Assembly: GCF_027111275.1 (NCBI RefSeq)
Contig: NZ_CP114286.1
Span: 2,604,001-2,668,000, forward strand
DNA length: 64,000 nucleotides
Direction: 5' to 3'
DNA from: Flavobacterium luteolum
GTDB lineage: Bacteria; Bacteroidota; Bacteroidia; Flavobacteriales; Flavobacteriaceae
In this document: one piece after another, positions 36,447-45,157 of the stretch
Position numbering within the stretch: position 1 is the stretch's first letter
Layout of the letters: each line of letters begins with the position of its first letter
Notes under the pieces: generated by a model
The model's database searches: none
What the model saw: only the letters and a program-made list of their open reading frames with translations
What the model was told of the DNA's origin: nothing
Made by a program: the position numbers and the translations under genes

Positions 36447-37436
36447 TTGAAATTGGAAAATATACCAAATCCCATTATAATTCAAGATTTCATCACAGAA
36501 AGTGGTGCAACTTATCATTCTATACCATTAAGTTTTACGCTGGCAGGACAACCTTTGCACAGCGCACCGATTGTTTTAGTAAACCATGCTTTAACTGGAA
36601 ATTCGCAAGTTACTGGCGAAAATGGCTGGTGGAATGACTTGATTGGTGAAGGTAAAACCATCGATACTGCTGTTTATACCATTTTGTCTTTTGATGTTCC
36701 AGGAAACGGAAACGATTCTTTCTTAATCGATAACTATTTAGATTTTACAGCAAGAGACATTGCAAGAATTTTTATCGAAGGCGTAAAAACTTTACATATC
36801 GAAAAGCTTTTTGCGGTTATTGGAGGTTCTGTTGGTGGCGGAATTGCTTGGGAAATCTTAGCATTAGCGCCAAATATCACAGAAAACCTTATTCCGATTG
36901 CGAGCGACTGGAAATCGACAGATTGGCTTATCGCAAATTGCTTTTTACAAGAGCAAATTCTCAATAATTCGTCGAAACCAATTGAAGACGCCAGAATACA
37001 TGCCATGCTTTGTTACCGATCGCCAGAATCATTCAAAGAAAAATTTCAGCGCACAATCAATCAAGATCTTTTGATTTTTAATATAGAAAGCTGGTTGGCA
37101 CATCATGGAAAAAAATTGCAGAAAAGATTCCAATTGTCTTCTTATAAATTGATGAATCAGTTGCTTAAAACAATTGATATTACTAGAAATAGTGAAAGTT
37201 TTGAAAACTTATTGGCTAAAACAAAAGCTTCAATTCATATCATCGGGATCAATTCAGATTTGTTTTTTACAGCAAAAGAAAATGTTGAAACCTATGAGGA
37301 ATTGAAGAAGTTTAAAGACAATGTTTTCTATAGCGAAATTGATTCGGTTCACGGACATGACGCTTTTTTAATCGAGTACAAACAATTAGATCATTTACTT
37401 GCCGACATTTTTAAGGCAGAAACAATAAAGAAATAA
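36447..37436 (+). CDS. metX: Homoserine O-acetyltransferase (MetX, alpha/beta-hydrolase fold), TTG start
   Basis: 329 aa. Acetylates homoserine with acetyl-CoA. Nucleophile Ser in VIGGSVGGGIAWE, catalytic Asp in INSDLFF and His in VHGHDAFLIEY near the end; LVNHALTGNSQV is the oxyanion region. The frame is open only from a stop at 36411, and no ATG lies before the conserved region, so TTG at 36447 (TTGAAATTGGAA, protein begins KLENIPN) is the best start. One base separates its stop from thrA. It is under a SAM-I riboswitch. Confidence 0.9.
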   Translation: MKLENIPNPIIIQDFITESGATYHSIPLSFTLAGQPLHSAPIVLVNHALTGNSQVTGENGWWNDLIGEGKTIDTAVYTILSFDVPGNGNDSFLIDNYLDFTARDIARIFIEGVKTLHIEKLFAVIGGSVGGGIAWEILALAPNITENLIPIASDWKSTDWLIANCFLQEQILNNSSKPIEDARIHAMLCYRSPESFKEKFQRTINQDLLIFNIESWLAHHGKKLQKRFQLSSYKLMNQLLKTIDITRNSESFENLLAKTKASIHIIGINSDLFFTAKENVETYEELKKFKDNVFYSEIDSVHGHDAFLIEYKQLDHLLADIFKAETIKK

Positions 37437-37437
37437 A

Positions 37438-39852
37438 ATGAAAGTATTAAAATTTGGAGGTAAATCGTTAGCAAACGGAGAAGGGCTTAACAAAGTTGTT
37501 TCAATCATTTCTGATAAAGTAAGTCAAGGTGAAAAAATTGCCGTTGTGGTTTCTGCACGCGGAAACGCTACTGACGAATTAGAGTTTATCTTAAGCATTG
37601 CAGCTAAAAATGGCAGTTACAAAGAATTATTAGAAAATTTCAAAAAATATCAAATATCAGATTATCCACAGGTTGATTTATCTGAAGAATTTAATGTCTT
37701 AGACAAACTTTTTGAAGGAGTAAGCTTGATTGGTGATTACAGCAAAAAAATCAAAGATCAGATTTTGTCTAAAGGTGAATTGCTTTCGGCTAAATTGTTG
37801 ACAGCAATTTTATTGGAAAAAGGAATTCCTGCCAATTTTGTAGATACAAGAGATTTGCTGAAAACAGATTCTAAATTTGGCGATGCGCAGCCTTTAGAAC
37901 AGCTTTCAAAGAAAAACGTAGTAAATTATTTTAAAGAACATAACGGCGAAACGGTTAATATAGTTACAGGCTTCATTGGCTCAAACAACAACAACGACAC
38001 AACTACTTTAGGTAGAAATGGCAGTAACTATACCGCTTCGTTAATCGCAAATTATTTAAATGCAGAAGAATTACAAAACTTCACGCATGTAGACGGAATC
38101 TATACGGCAAACCCAGATTTGGTTGCCGATGCCAAGAAAATTGAATATTTATCTTTCAATGAAGCAAATGAGCTGGCAAATTTTGGTGCAACAATTCTTC
38201 ATGCTAAGACGATTATTCCTTTGTTGGAAAAGAATATTCCGTTACGAATTTTAAATACTTTCAATCATGAAAATCGCGGAACTTTAATTACATCGGATTC
38301 TTCTAAAGAAGGAATTAAAACACTTTCTGTTTTAGAAAATGTCTCTCTTGTAAATCTTGAAGGACGTGGATTACTTGGAAAAGCGGGAGTAGATGCCCGA
38401 ATTTTTAAAGTGATGGGTGATCACAATATCAGTGTGAGCATCATTTCGCAAGGTTCTTCAGAAAGAGGAATCGGATTGGTTGTAGCAACTGAAAAAGCTA
38501 CTCTTGCGATGGTTGAATTAGAAAAAGAGTTTGAAAATGACTTTTATTCTAAAGATGTAAATCAGATTACAGTAACAGATAATGTATCTGTAATTTCGAT
38601 TATTGGTCAAGATTTAAGTACTTTCCATAAACCATACACCGCTTTAATCAAAAATAAAATTGTTCCGATTTTATTCAACAACACAGTAACAGGTAAAAAC
38701 GTGAGTTTGGTTGTTAAGAAAGAGGAATTAAATAAAGCTTTAAACGTAATTCACGGAGAGATTTTTGGAGTTTCAAAGAAAATCAACATTGCGATTTTTG
38801 GTCACGGATTAGTTGGTGGAACTTTAATCAATCAGATTTTAGAATCGGCTGCGGCAATTGAAAAACGTAAAGACATTAAGCTGAATGTTTTCGCTATAGC
38901 AAATTCTAAAAAACTGCTTTTAAATAAATACGGTGTTAACAGCAATTGGAAAAGCGAAATTGAAACCAAAGGCGAAGCTTACACCATAAAAGATATTATT
39001 GCTTACGCGAATGAACATCACTTAGAGAACTTAATTGCGATTGATAACACCGCAAGCGCAACTTTTGTTGAGAATTATATTCCGCTTGTAGAAAGCAGTT
39101 TCGATTTGATTTCTTCAAATAAAGTAGCTAATACTTTGAGTTATGGTTTCTACAAGGAATTGCGTAAAGCATTGGCAGAAAGCCAAAAGAATTATTTATA
39201 TGAAACCAATGTTGGTGCAGGATTGCCATTAATTGATACGATTAAATTATTGCATCTTTCAGGAGAAAATATCACGAAAATTAAAGGAGTTTTCTCTGGA
39301 ACATTAAGTTATTTATTTAATAATTTCTCTGCTAAAGATGCGCCTTTCAGCGAAATCTTGCAAGAAGCAATAGATAACGGATATACTGAACCAGATCCGC
39401 GTGAGGATTTATGCGGAAATGATGTTGGTAGAAAATTATTAATTTTAGCTAGAGAATTAGATTTGCAAAATGAGTTTGAAGAAATTTCAATTCAGAATTT
39501 AATTCCAGAGCACTTACGTGAAGGAAGCGCTACCGATTTCTTGACGAAATTAAAAGAATTCGATCCAATTTATGCTAAAATAAAAGCAGAACAACAGCCA
39601 AACCATGTTTTAAGATACATTGGTGAATTGTCTGGAGATTTGCAGAATGACAAAGGAAATCTAGAAGTAAAATTAGTTTCGGTGCCAAAAGATACTGCAC
39701 TAGGCGGATTAAAAGGTTCTGATTCTTTCTTCGAAATTTACACAGAATCTTATGGAGATCGTCCAATAGTTATTCAGGGAGCCGGTGCGGGTTCTGCGGT
39801 AACAGCAAGAGGAGTTTTCGGAGATATTTTGAGATTGTCTGATAAAGGATAA
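37438..39852 (+). CDS. thrA: Bifunctional aspartokinase / homoserine dehydrogenase
   Basis: 804 aa. Aspartokinase domain from KFGGKSLANGEGL at residues 4-16, ACT regulatory region about 290-445 (SIISQGSSERGIGLVVAT), and homoserine dehydrogenase from about 450 (NIAIFGHGLVGGTLI) with intact NTASATF, SNKVANT, YTEPDPREDLCGND and GAGAGSAVTARG. Provides homoserine for methionine and threonine. It is translationally close to metX (1-bp gap), so SAM would also control this enzyme. Confidence 0.95.
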   Translation: MKVLKFGGKSLANGEGLNKVVSIISDKVSQGEKIAVVVSARGNATDELEFILSIAAKNGSYKELLENFKKYQISDYPQVDLSEEFNVLDKLFEGVSLIGDYSKKIKDQILSKGELLSAKLLTAILLEKGIPANFVDTRDLLKTDSKFGDAQPLEQLSKKNVVNYFKEHNGETVNIVTGFIGSNNNNDTTTLGRNGSNYTASLIANYLNAEELQNFTHVDGIYTANPDLVADAKKIEYLSFNEANELANFGATILHAKTIIPLLEKNIPLRILNTFNHENRGTLITSDSSKEGIKTLSVLENVSLVNLEGRGLLGKAGVDARIFKVMGDHNISVSIISQGSSERGIGLVVATEKATLAMVELEKEFENDFYSKDVNQITVTDNVSVISIIGQDLSTFHKPYTALIKNKIVPILFNNTVTGKNVSLVVKKEELNKALNVIHGEIFGVSKKINIAIFGHGLVGGTLINQILESAAAIEKRKDIKLNVFAIANSKKLLLNKYGVNSNWKSEIETKGEAYTIKDIIAYANEHHLENLIAIDNTASATFVENYIPLVESSFDLISSNKVANTLSYGFYKELRKALAESQKNYLYETNVGAGLPLIDTIKLLHLSGENITKIKGVFSGTLSYLFNNFSAKDAPFSEILQEAIDNGYTEPDPREDLCGNDVGRKLLILARELDLQNEFEEISIQNLIPEHLREGSATDFLTKLKEFDPIYAKIKAEQQPNHVLRYIGELSGDLQNDKGNLEVKLVSVPKDTALGGLKGSDSFFEIYTESYGDRPIVIQGAGAGSAVTARGVFGDILRLSDKG

Positions 39853-39918
39853 TAATGCAATAGCAATAAAAGAAAGAAAAATCTTAAATTCGGGACTTAA
39901 TTAAATAGTTTTAAAAGT

Positions 39919-40476
39919 ATGAAAAAGATTTTTATCTTATTGTTGATTTCAAATAGTATCATGGCTCAGGTTTCTAATGTTATTAGGAACAAAGACAGTT
40001 ATACTCAGGATGTTTTTCCGTACAAAGGAGTAAGAATAATTCAGGTTGATGAGGTAAGCTCTCCAGGGAATGAAGAAAATGTTTTTATTTTTTCTAAGAT
40101 TGAAAAAAATGTTATTCCTGACAAAATGTATTTCCAAAGGTTTACGAAAGTAAATGATAAATGGGTTTTAAAATCGATTTTGGAAGTAAACCACAACGGA
40201 ATTATTTCATCTTGGGGAAGCCGAAAAGCATTTGGAGATTATAATAAAGACAAAAGTGTAGATGCTCTTTTTATTTACGGATTATACAATACTGATTTTA
40301 AGCAACAGTCAGTTCATCTTGTATTTTCCCAAAAAGATAAATTTTACAGCATAGAGTCAAGTGTTTCAGATAATTTTGGAACAGACAAGTTTTCAGATAA
40401 TTTTAAATCTTTAGATGCAGAATCTAAAAAACAGGTTTTAGAGTATTGGAATAAATTAGATAAAAAAGACAAATAA
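39919..40476 (+). CDS. Secreted protein of unknown function with calcium-loop-like motif
   Basis: 185 aa, signal peptide (LLLISNSIMAQ). GDYNKDKSVDALFIYGLY resembles the FG-GAP/EF-hand-like D-x-N-x-D loop found in Bacteroidota surface proteins; I think of the M949_RS01915-type family but cannot confirm it. It lies 66 bp after thrA and 16 bp before the OsmC gene, so it is probably in that operon. Confidence 0.6.
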   Translation: MKKIFILLLISNSIMAQVSNVIRNKDSYTQDVFPYKGVRIIQVDEVSSPGNEENVFIFSKIEKNVIPDKMYFQRFTKVNDKWVLKSILEVNHNGIISSWGSRKAFGDYNKDKSVDALFIYGLYNTDFKQQSVHLVFSQKDKFYSIESSVSDNFGTDKFSDNFKSLDAESKKQVLEYWNKLDKKDK

Positions 40477-40492
40477 CTTAGGAATAAATACC

Positions 40493-40918
40493 ATGAAAGT
40501 AACTTTAAACAGAGTAAATGATGCATTTCATTTCAAAGTGAAAAATGAACGCGGTCACATAGTTGACGTTGACAGCAGAGCCGAATTTGGCGGAAGCGAT
40601 TTAGGTGCAAGCCCAATGGAATTGGTATTAATGGGAGTTGCAGGATGCAGTGCTATTGATATGATTTCGATCTTAAAAAAACAACGTCAGGAAATCACTT
40701 CTTTCAACGCTGAGGTTGAAGGAACTAGAGTTCAAATCGAAGAAGCAAAACCTTTTAAAGAAATCGATGTGGTTTTTTATTTAGAAGGAGAAATCAATCC
40801 TGATAAAGCAAAAAAAGCGGCTCAACTTTCTTTTGAGAAATACTGTTCGGTAGCTAAAACGGTTGAACCAACAGCGACAATTAAATACAAAGTTGTCTTG
40901 AACAACGAAGCTTTATAA
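40493..40918 (+). CDS. OsmC/Ohr-family protein
   Basis: 141 aa. Two conserved cysteines, C52 in GVAGCSAID and C118 in EKYCSVAKTV, are placed as in OsmC-type thiol peroxidases, along with E-G-E and PMELVLM helix segments. Reduces organic hydroperoxides in the better-known members; in a Met/Cys operon it could also handle sulfur species, which is inference. Confidence 0.88.
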   Translation: MKVTLNRVNDAFHFKVKNERGHIVDVDSRAEFGGSDLGASPMELVLMGVAGCSAIDMISILKKQRQEITSFNAEVEGTRVQIEEAKPFKEIDVVFYLEGEINPDKAKKAAQLSFEKYCSVAKTVEPTATIKYKVVLNNEAL

Positions 40919-41004
40919 ATTAGATAATTTGTCAATTAGATAATTAGAAAACGCTCAGATTGCGCATAAATAATTGACTTGTTTTTGGTTTAGATTTCAG
41001 TATT

Positions 41005-41037
41005 AAAACGTAAAACGTGAAACCTGAAACTTGAAAC
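41005..41037. repeat. TGAAAC word-repeat spacer
   Basis: AAAACGTAAAACGTGAAACC then TGAAACTTGAAAC: degenerate 7-8-nt words ending in GAAAC just before the sulfhydrylase gene. The same words occur before cysD, cysN and metF. Confidence 0.65.
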
Positions 41038-41069
41038 AAAAAAAACAAAAAAACAAAAAACAACACACA

Positions 41070-42242
41070 ATGAATACAGAAGAATTTGGTTTTGAAACAC
41101 AAGCCATTAGAACACAATTAGAAAGATCTCAATATTTAGAACATTCGGTGCCTTTGTACCTTTCATCAAGCTTTGTTTTTGAAGATGCTGAAGATATGAG
41201 AGCTTCTTTTACAGAAGAAAAAGAAAGAAATATTTACAGCCGTTTTAGCAATCCAAACACATCAGAATTTGTAGACAAGATCTGCAAAATGGAAGGAGCC
41301 GATTCTGGTTATGCATTTGCAACAGGAATGGCAGCAGTATATTCTACTTTTGCCGCTTTGTTAAACTCTGGAGATCATATTGTTTCTGCGAGCAGTGTTT
41401 TTGGTTCAACTCACGCTTTGTTCATGACTTATTTCCCAAAATGGAATATCGAAACTTCTTATTTCGAAATCAATAAGCCGGAAACAATCGAAAGTTTCAT
41501 TAAGCCAAATACCAAAATATTATACGCCGAATCTCCAACAAACCCTGGAGTTGATGTAATCGATTTAGAATTGTTAGGAAATATTGCTAAAAAGCACAAC
41601 TTGATTTTAATAATCGACAACTGTTTTGCAACGCCTTATTTACAGCAACCAATTAAATTTGGAGCGCATTTGGTTATCCATTCAGCTACTAAATTGATTG
41701 ATGGTCAAGGACGCGTTTTAGGCGGAGTAACAGTTGGAGATGCAGAATTAATCAGACAGATTTATTTGTTTTCTAGAAATACAGGACCAGCTTTATCACC
41801 GTTTAATGCTTGGGTTCTTTCAAAAAGTTTAGAGACTTTAGCTGTTCGTGTAGACAGACATTGCGAAAATGCATTAAAAGTTGCTGAGTTTTTAGAAAGT
41901 CACCCGAATGTAAACAGCGTAAAATATCCGTTCTTGAAATCGCATCCGCAATACGAAATTGCTAAAAAACAGATGAAAGCTGGTGGAAATATCATTGCAT
42001 TTGAAATCAAAGGAGGAATCGAAGCGGGAAGAAAATTCTTGAATTCAATTCAACTTTGCTCATTATCTGCAAATATTGGAGATACAAGAACGATCGTTAC
42101 GCATCCAGCTTCTACAACACACAGCAAATTATCTGAAGAAGATCAATTAGCAGTTGGAATCACACAAGGTCTTGTTCGTGTTTCTGTTGGTTTAGAAACT
42201 GTTGAAGATGTAATTACAGATTTGAAGCAAGCATTGGCTTAA
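41070..42242 (+). CDS. metZ: Second homoserine-ester sulfhydrylase (MetZ type)
   Basis: 390 aa PLP enzyme. PLP lysine about 208 in SATKLIDGQGRVLGG, the form typical of O-succinylhomoserine sulfhydrylase (MetZ); YSRFSNPNTSEF is the substrate arm. Since MetX here is an acetyltransferase-like enzyme, the substrate in vivo may be O-acetylhomoserine. About 8 kb from the MetY paralogue and not behind a leader or riboswitch. Start at MNTEEFGF; 13 lysine-rich codons upstream come from the repeat spacer. Confidence 0.85.
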   Translation: MNTEEFGFETQAIRTQLERSQYLEHSVPLYLSSSFVFEDAEDMRASFTEEKERNIYSRFSNPNTSEFVDKICKMEGADSGYAFATGMAAVYSTFAALLNSGDHIVSASSVFGSTHALFMTYFPKWNIETSYFEINKPETIESFIKPNTKILYAESPTNPGVDVIDLELLGNIAKKHNLILIIDNCFATPYLQQPIKFGAHLVIHSATKLIDGQGRVLGGVTVGDAELIRQIYLFSRNTGPALSPFNAWVLSKSLETLAVRVDRHCENALKVAEFLESHPNVNSVKYPFLKSHPQYEIAKKQMKAGGNIIAFEIKGGIEAGRKFLNSIQLCSLSANIGDTRTIVTHPASTTHSKLSEEDQLAVGITQGLVRVSVGLETVEDVITDLKQALA

Positions 42243-42264
42243 ACATAAAATATAATAACTTGAG

Positions 42265-42291
42265 GGGCTATTTTTTAAATAGCCCTTTTTT
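42265..42291 (+). terminator. Terminator after metZ
   Basis: GGGCTATTT/AAATAGCCC with TTT loop and T tail. Confidence 0.85.
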
Positions 42292-42338
42292 GTATATTGA
42301 AATTTCTAATTCACAAAATAGCATTTTAAGAGGAAAAT

Positions 42339-42848
42339 ATGAAATCAAGATTACTGATTTTGTCAGATTTGTTTGGAGGCAATCCTGAATGGATTCAGAC
42401 TTATATCGAAACTTTAGGACTTAGATTTGATGTTCAATATTATGATGTTTTAAAATTAGCTCAGATTGATTCTTCAAGTGATGAAAAGGAAATCCATAAT
42501 CAATTTTTGAATGGCGGAATTGAAAAAGCAGTAAATAACTTATTGGATTTGGAGAGCGGAAATGCTTCAGTTTTAGGTTTTAGCATTGGTGGAACAATTG
42601 CTTGGAAAGCTTGTTTAAGAGGTTTAAAAGTTACAGAGTTAGTAGCTGTCTCTTCGACAAGATTGCGTTTTGAAAATGAAGTTCCCAATTGTAAAATCAA
42701 ACTTTATTTTGGAAAGAGGGATTCAAATATCCCAAAATATGAATGGTTTTCAGAGCTCGGAATTTCAAATTTAATTTTTGAAAATCAGGATCATCTTTTG
42801 TATCAAGAAAAAGAAAATGCATTTCTAATTTGTGATGATTTTTTGTAG
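42339..42848 (+). CDS. Small alpha/beta-hydrolase-like protein
   Basis: 169 aa. Nucleophile elbow GFSIGGTIAWKA and a late His (NQDHLLYQ) fit a minimal alpha/beta-hydrolase fold. Substrate unknown. Its place after metZ is probably not functional linkage because a terminator separates them. Confidence 0.65.
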   Translation: MKSRLLILSDLFGGNPEWIQTYIETLGLRFDVQYYDVLKLAQIDSSSDEKEIHNQFLNGGIEKAVNNLLDLESGNASVLGFSIGGTIAWKACLRGLKVTELVAVSSTRLRFENEVPNCKIKLYFGKRDSNIPKYEWFSELGISNLIFENQDHLLYQEKENAFLICDDFL

Positions 42849-42874
42849 TTTTTTGCTTGAAAATTATATTTTTG
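42842..42874 (+). promoter_or_regulatory. Promoter of the RDD gene
   Basis: TTTG (42842-42845), 21-bp spacer, TATTTTTG (42867-42874). Confidence 0.5.
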
Positions 42875-42921
42875 TTGCAACTAAAATTATAGCCAAAAGT
42901 TTAACTAACAATTAATTGCAC

Positions 42922-43425
42922 ATGAGTAATTCTACTTACGTTTTAGATGGCAAATTATTAGTGTCTGCTGGGGCACGTTTTTTAAATTACATAATTGATC
43001 TTTTTATATTTTTTATAATCCTGATTGCAATTGGTGCAATGATAGGTATTCTTTCTGCATTATTTGGGCTTACAGGATTAGCAGCGTGGATGGATGGTTT
43101 AGGCGATTTAGGGTGGAATGTCATTGCTATTATAGTTTCTCTGGTTTATTATATTACTATGGAAGCTTTATTTGGAAGAACGGTAGGGAAATTTGTTACA
43201 GGTTGTATTGTTGTAGATGAAAACGGTAAGAAACCAGATTTTGGAACAATTGTTAAAAGAAGCTTATGCCGTTGTATTCCTTTTGACGCTCTAACTTTTT
43301 TGGGAGGCTCTAGAGGTTGGCATGATTCGATATCAGAGACCTATGTTGTAAGTAAGAAGGCTTTGGATGAAGAAATAAAAACGTTTCATGAATTCAATTT
43401 AATAGGTGTAGAAGAGGCAAATTAA
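42922..43425 (+). CDS. RDD-family membrane protein
   Basis: 167 aa. SAGARFLNYIIDLFIFF opens the RDD domain, with further helices at about 15-45 and 58-80, and EALFGRTVGKFVTGCIVVDENG is the typical RDD middle segment. Function unclear (some members are Na+/H+ antiport related). ATG at 42922 is preferred to an upstream TTG. Confidence 0.82.
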   Translation: MSNSTYVLDGKLLVSAGARFLNYIIDLFIFFIILIAIGAMIGILSALFGLTGLAAWMDGLGDLGWNVIAIIVSLVYYITMEALFGRTVGKFVTGCIVVDENGKKPDFGTIVKRSLCRCIPFDALTFLGGSRGWHDSISETYVVSKKALDEEIKTFHEFNLIGVEEAN

Positions 43426-43581
43426 TTAAACTATACTAATTTAGTAGAATATAAGTTTGGATCTGTTATATTCTCATTTAAAAAGATTATTTTTGTTGCA
43501 GAAAATATACGTATTGTTTGTTTTAGTTCATTTTGGTAATTATCGGAACTAGAATTTGCAGTTACAATCTAAAACTTAAAA

Positions 43582-43992
43582 ATGCTTTCAAAAAAGACAA
43601 AATACGGAATTAAAGCTCTTACATATTTAGCCAGAAGAGAAAATAATGAACCTGTGCAAATTGCCGAAATTGCTAAAAGCGAGCATATTTCGATAAAATT
43701 TCTGGAAAGTATTTTGTTGTTGCTTAGAAATTCAGGTTTTCTTGGTGCAAAAAAAGGAAAAGGTGGGGGGTATTATCTGATAAAAGATCCCAAAGATATT
43801 AGTATGGCTAAAGTATACAGAATTCTTGAGGGACCCATAGCATTATTGCCTTGCGCGAGTCATAATTTTTATGAAAGATGTGATGATTGCGATGATGAAT
43901 CAACTTGTGCAGCACGACGTTTAATGACCGAAGTTCGTGATAATACACTTAAGATATTAGAAAGTAATTCTCTGGCAGATATTGCATTTTAA
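43582..43992 (+). CDS. Rrf2-family transcriptional regulator with four cysteines
   Basis: 136 aa. Winged helix (KYGIKALTYLARR, IAEIAKSEHISIKFLESILLLLRNSGF, KGKGGGYYL). Cysteines at 91, 100, 103 and 109 could hold an iron-sulfur cluster or zinc, as in IscR-like members, whereas CymR-type cysteine regulators do not use this pattern. The gene lies 1.1 kb before the sulfate-reduction operon, whose promoter carries a perfect palindrome, so it is the best candidate regulator in the window. Its own upstream region holds TACTAATTTAGTA (43434-43446). Confidence 0.88.
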   Translation: MLSKKTKYGIKALTYLARRENNEPVQIAEIAKSEHISIKFLESILLLLRNSGFLGAKKGKGGGYYLIKDPKDISMAKVYRILEGPIALLPCASHNFYERCDDCDDESTCAARRLMTEVRDNTLKILESNSLADIAF

Positions 43993-44014
43993 GAAATACT
44001 ATTATTTATAAAAC

Positions 44015-44049
44015 AAAAGACCATTTCTGAATTTGAAATGGTCTTTTTC
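44015..44049. terminator. Bidirectional terminator between Rrf2 and TSUP genes
   Basis: AAAAGACCATTTC/GAAATGGTCTTTT, 13-bp stem and 7-nt loop between convergent genes. Confidence 0.88.
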
Positions 44050-44062
44050 TATATATGATGTA

Positions 44063-44845
44063 TTAGAAAATCAATTTATACCCAGCTAAGAAAAGCATTA
44101 CTGCGATTGCATTTCTAAGAAACTGATCAGGCACTTTTCCGCTTAGCATACTTCCCATATAGATTCCAGGAAGCGATCCCATTAATAATTGACCCAATAA
44201 ACCTAAATCTAAATTTCCCATAGAAGCATGCCCAAGACCTGCAACTAGAGTTAATGGGACAGCGTGCGCAATTTCAGTTCCTACTAAACGAGGAGTTGGT
44301 AAAAGCGGATAAAGGAAAAATAAAGTTACTGTTCCTAAAGCTCCTGCTCCAATGGAGGTTAGAGTTACAGTTGCGCCTAGTAAAACTCCAATTGCAATCG
44401 TAAGCATATTTTGAGTGGTACTTTCGCTATGAAATTTATCTCCAGCATGTTTTTGAGAAAAAACTAAAAGTTTCTTTTTGAATATAATCGCTACCGAAGT
44501 AAACAATAAAGCCCAGCCTAAACTATATTTAATAACGCCATTTATAGTTTCAATATCAGTTTTAATACTGTTTAAAATCCATAATGTGATTAAAGAAGCG
44601 GGAACACTGCCAAGAGTGAGCCAGCCCGTAATTTTCCAGTTGATATTGCCTTTTTTATTGTGAACAAAAACACCACCTGCTTTAGTAAACGCAGCGTACA
44701 ATAAATCGGTTCCTACTGCGGTTGTTGGCGGAATATTAAAATATAATAAAATAGGAGTCATTAATGAGCCTCCACCAACACCTGTTAATCCGACAATAAA
44801 ACCAACTGCTAAACCTGCAATTACAAGACCGATCTGAAAATCCAT
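44063..44845 (-). CDS. TSUP (TauE/SafE) family permease 1
   Basis: 260 aa, about eight membrane helices in two homologous halves (IAGLAVGFIVGLTGVGGGSLMT and the second GATVTLTSIGAGALGTV). The family exports or imports sulfite, sulfolactate or similar organosulfur anions. It is divergent from the cys operon. Confidence 0.85.
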   Translation of the reverse strand: MDFQIGLVIAGLAVGFIVGLTGVGGGSLMTPILLYFNIPPTTAVGTDLLYAAFTKAGGVFVHNKKGNINWKITGWLTLGSVPASLITLWILNSIKTDIETINGVIKYSLGWALLFTSVAIIFKKKLLVFSQKHAGDKFHSESTTQNMLTIAIGVLLGATVTLTSIGAGALGTVTLFFLYPLLPTPRLVGTEIAHAVPLTLVAGLGHASMGNLDLGLLGQLLMGSLPGIYMGSMLSGKVPDQFLRNAIAVMLFLAGYKLIF

Positions 44846-45063
44846 GAAAAAATATTTGCCGCTAAAATAATAACAATTTTATAATTATCCTATAGATTTT
44901 GTAGAGATTAAATATGTATTTTTGCGGATCACAAAATTGAAGCGTGTTGTTAAAATAACAAGAGACGGCATTTAATTTGTTAAAATAATCACTAATTCCT
45001 TTTTAAATCTCTTTTAACTTGGTTTATAAGACTATAGCTAATGTAAAAAAGTAAATATATTGT
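44846..45063. other. Divergent spacer between the two TSUP genes
   Basis: No gene. Short ATG ORFs (for example at 44911) have no terminator or composition support. The right end holds the promoter of the sulfate-reduction run. Confidence 0.5.
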
Positions 45064-45093
45064 TTTGATATTTCGAAATATATAGTACTTTTG
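45064..45093 (+). promoter_or_regulatory. Promoter of the sulfate-assimilation operon with an internal palindrome
   Basis: TTTG (45064-45067), 18-bp spacer, TACTTTTG (45086-45093). The spacer contains the perfect 14-bp palindrome ATATTTCGAAATAT (45068-45081), right where a repressor would block the polymerase. Confidence 0.7.
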
Positions 45094-45157
45094 CAAAGTA
45101 ATCTACTAAGCCGATAGGGTAATGGATTTTTAAGAGTAAAAAAACAATTCTTAAAAT

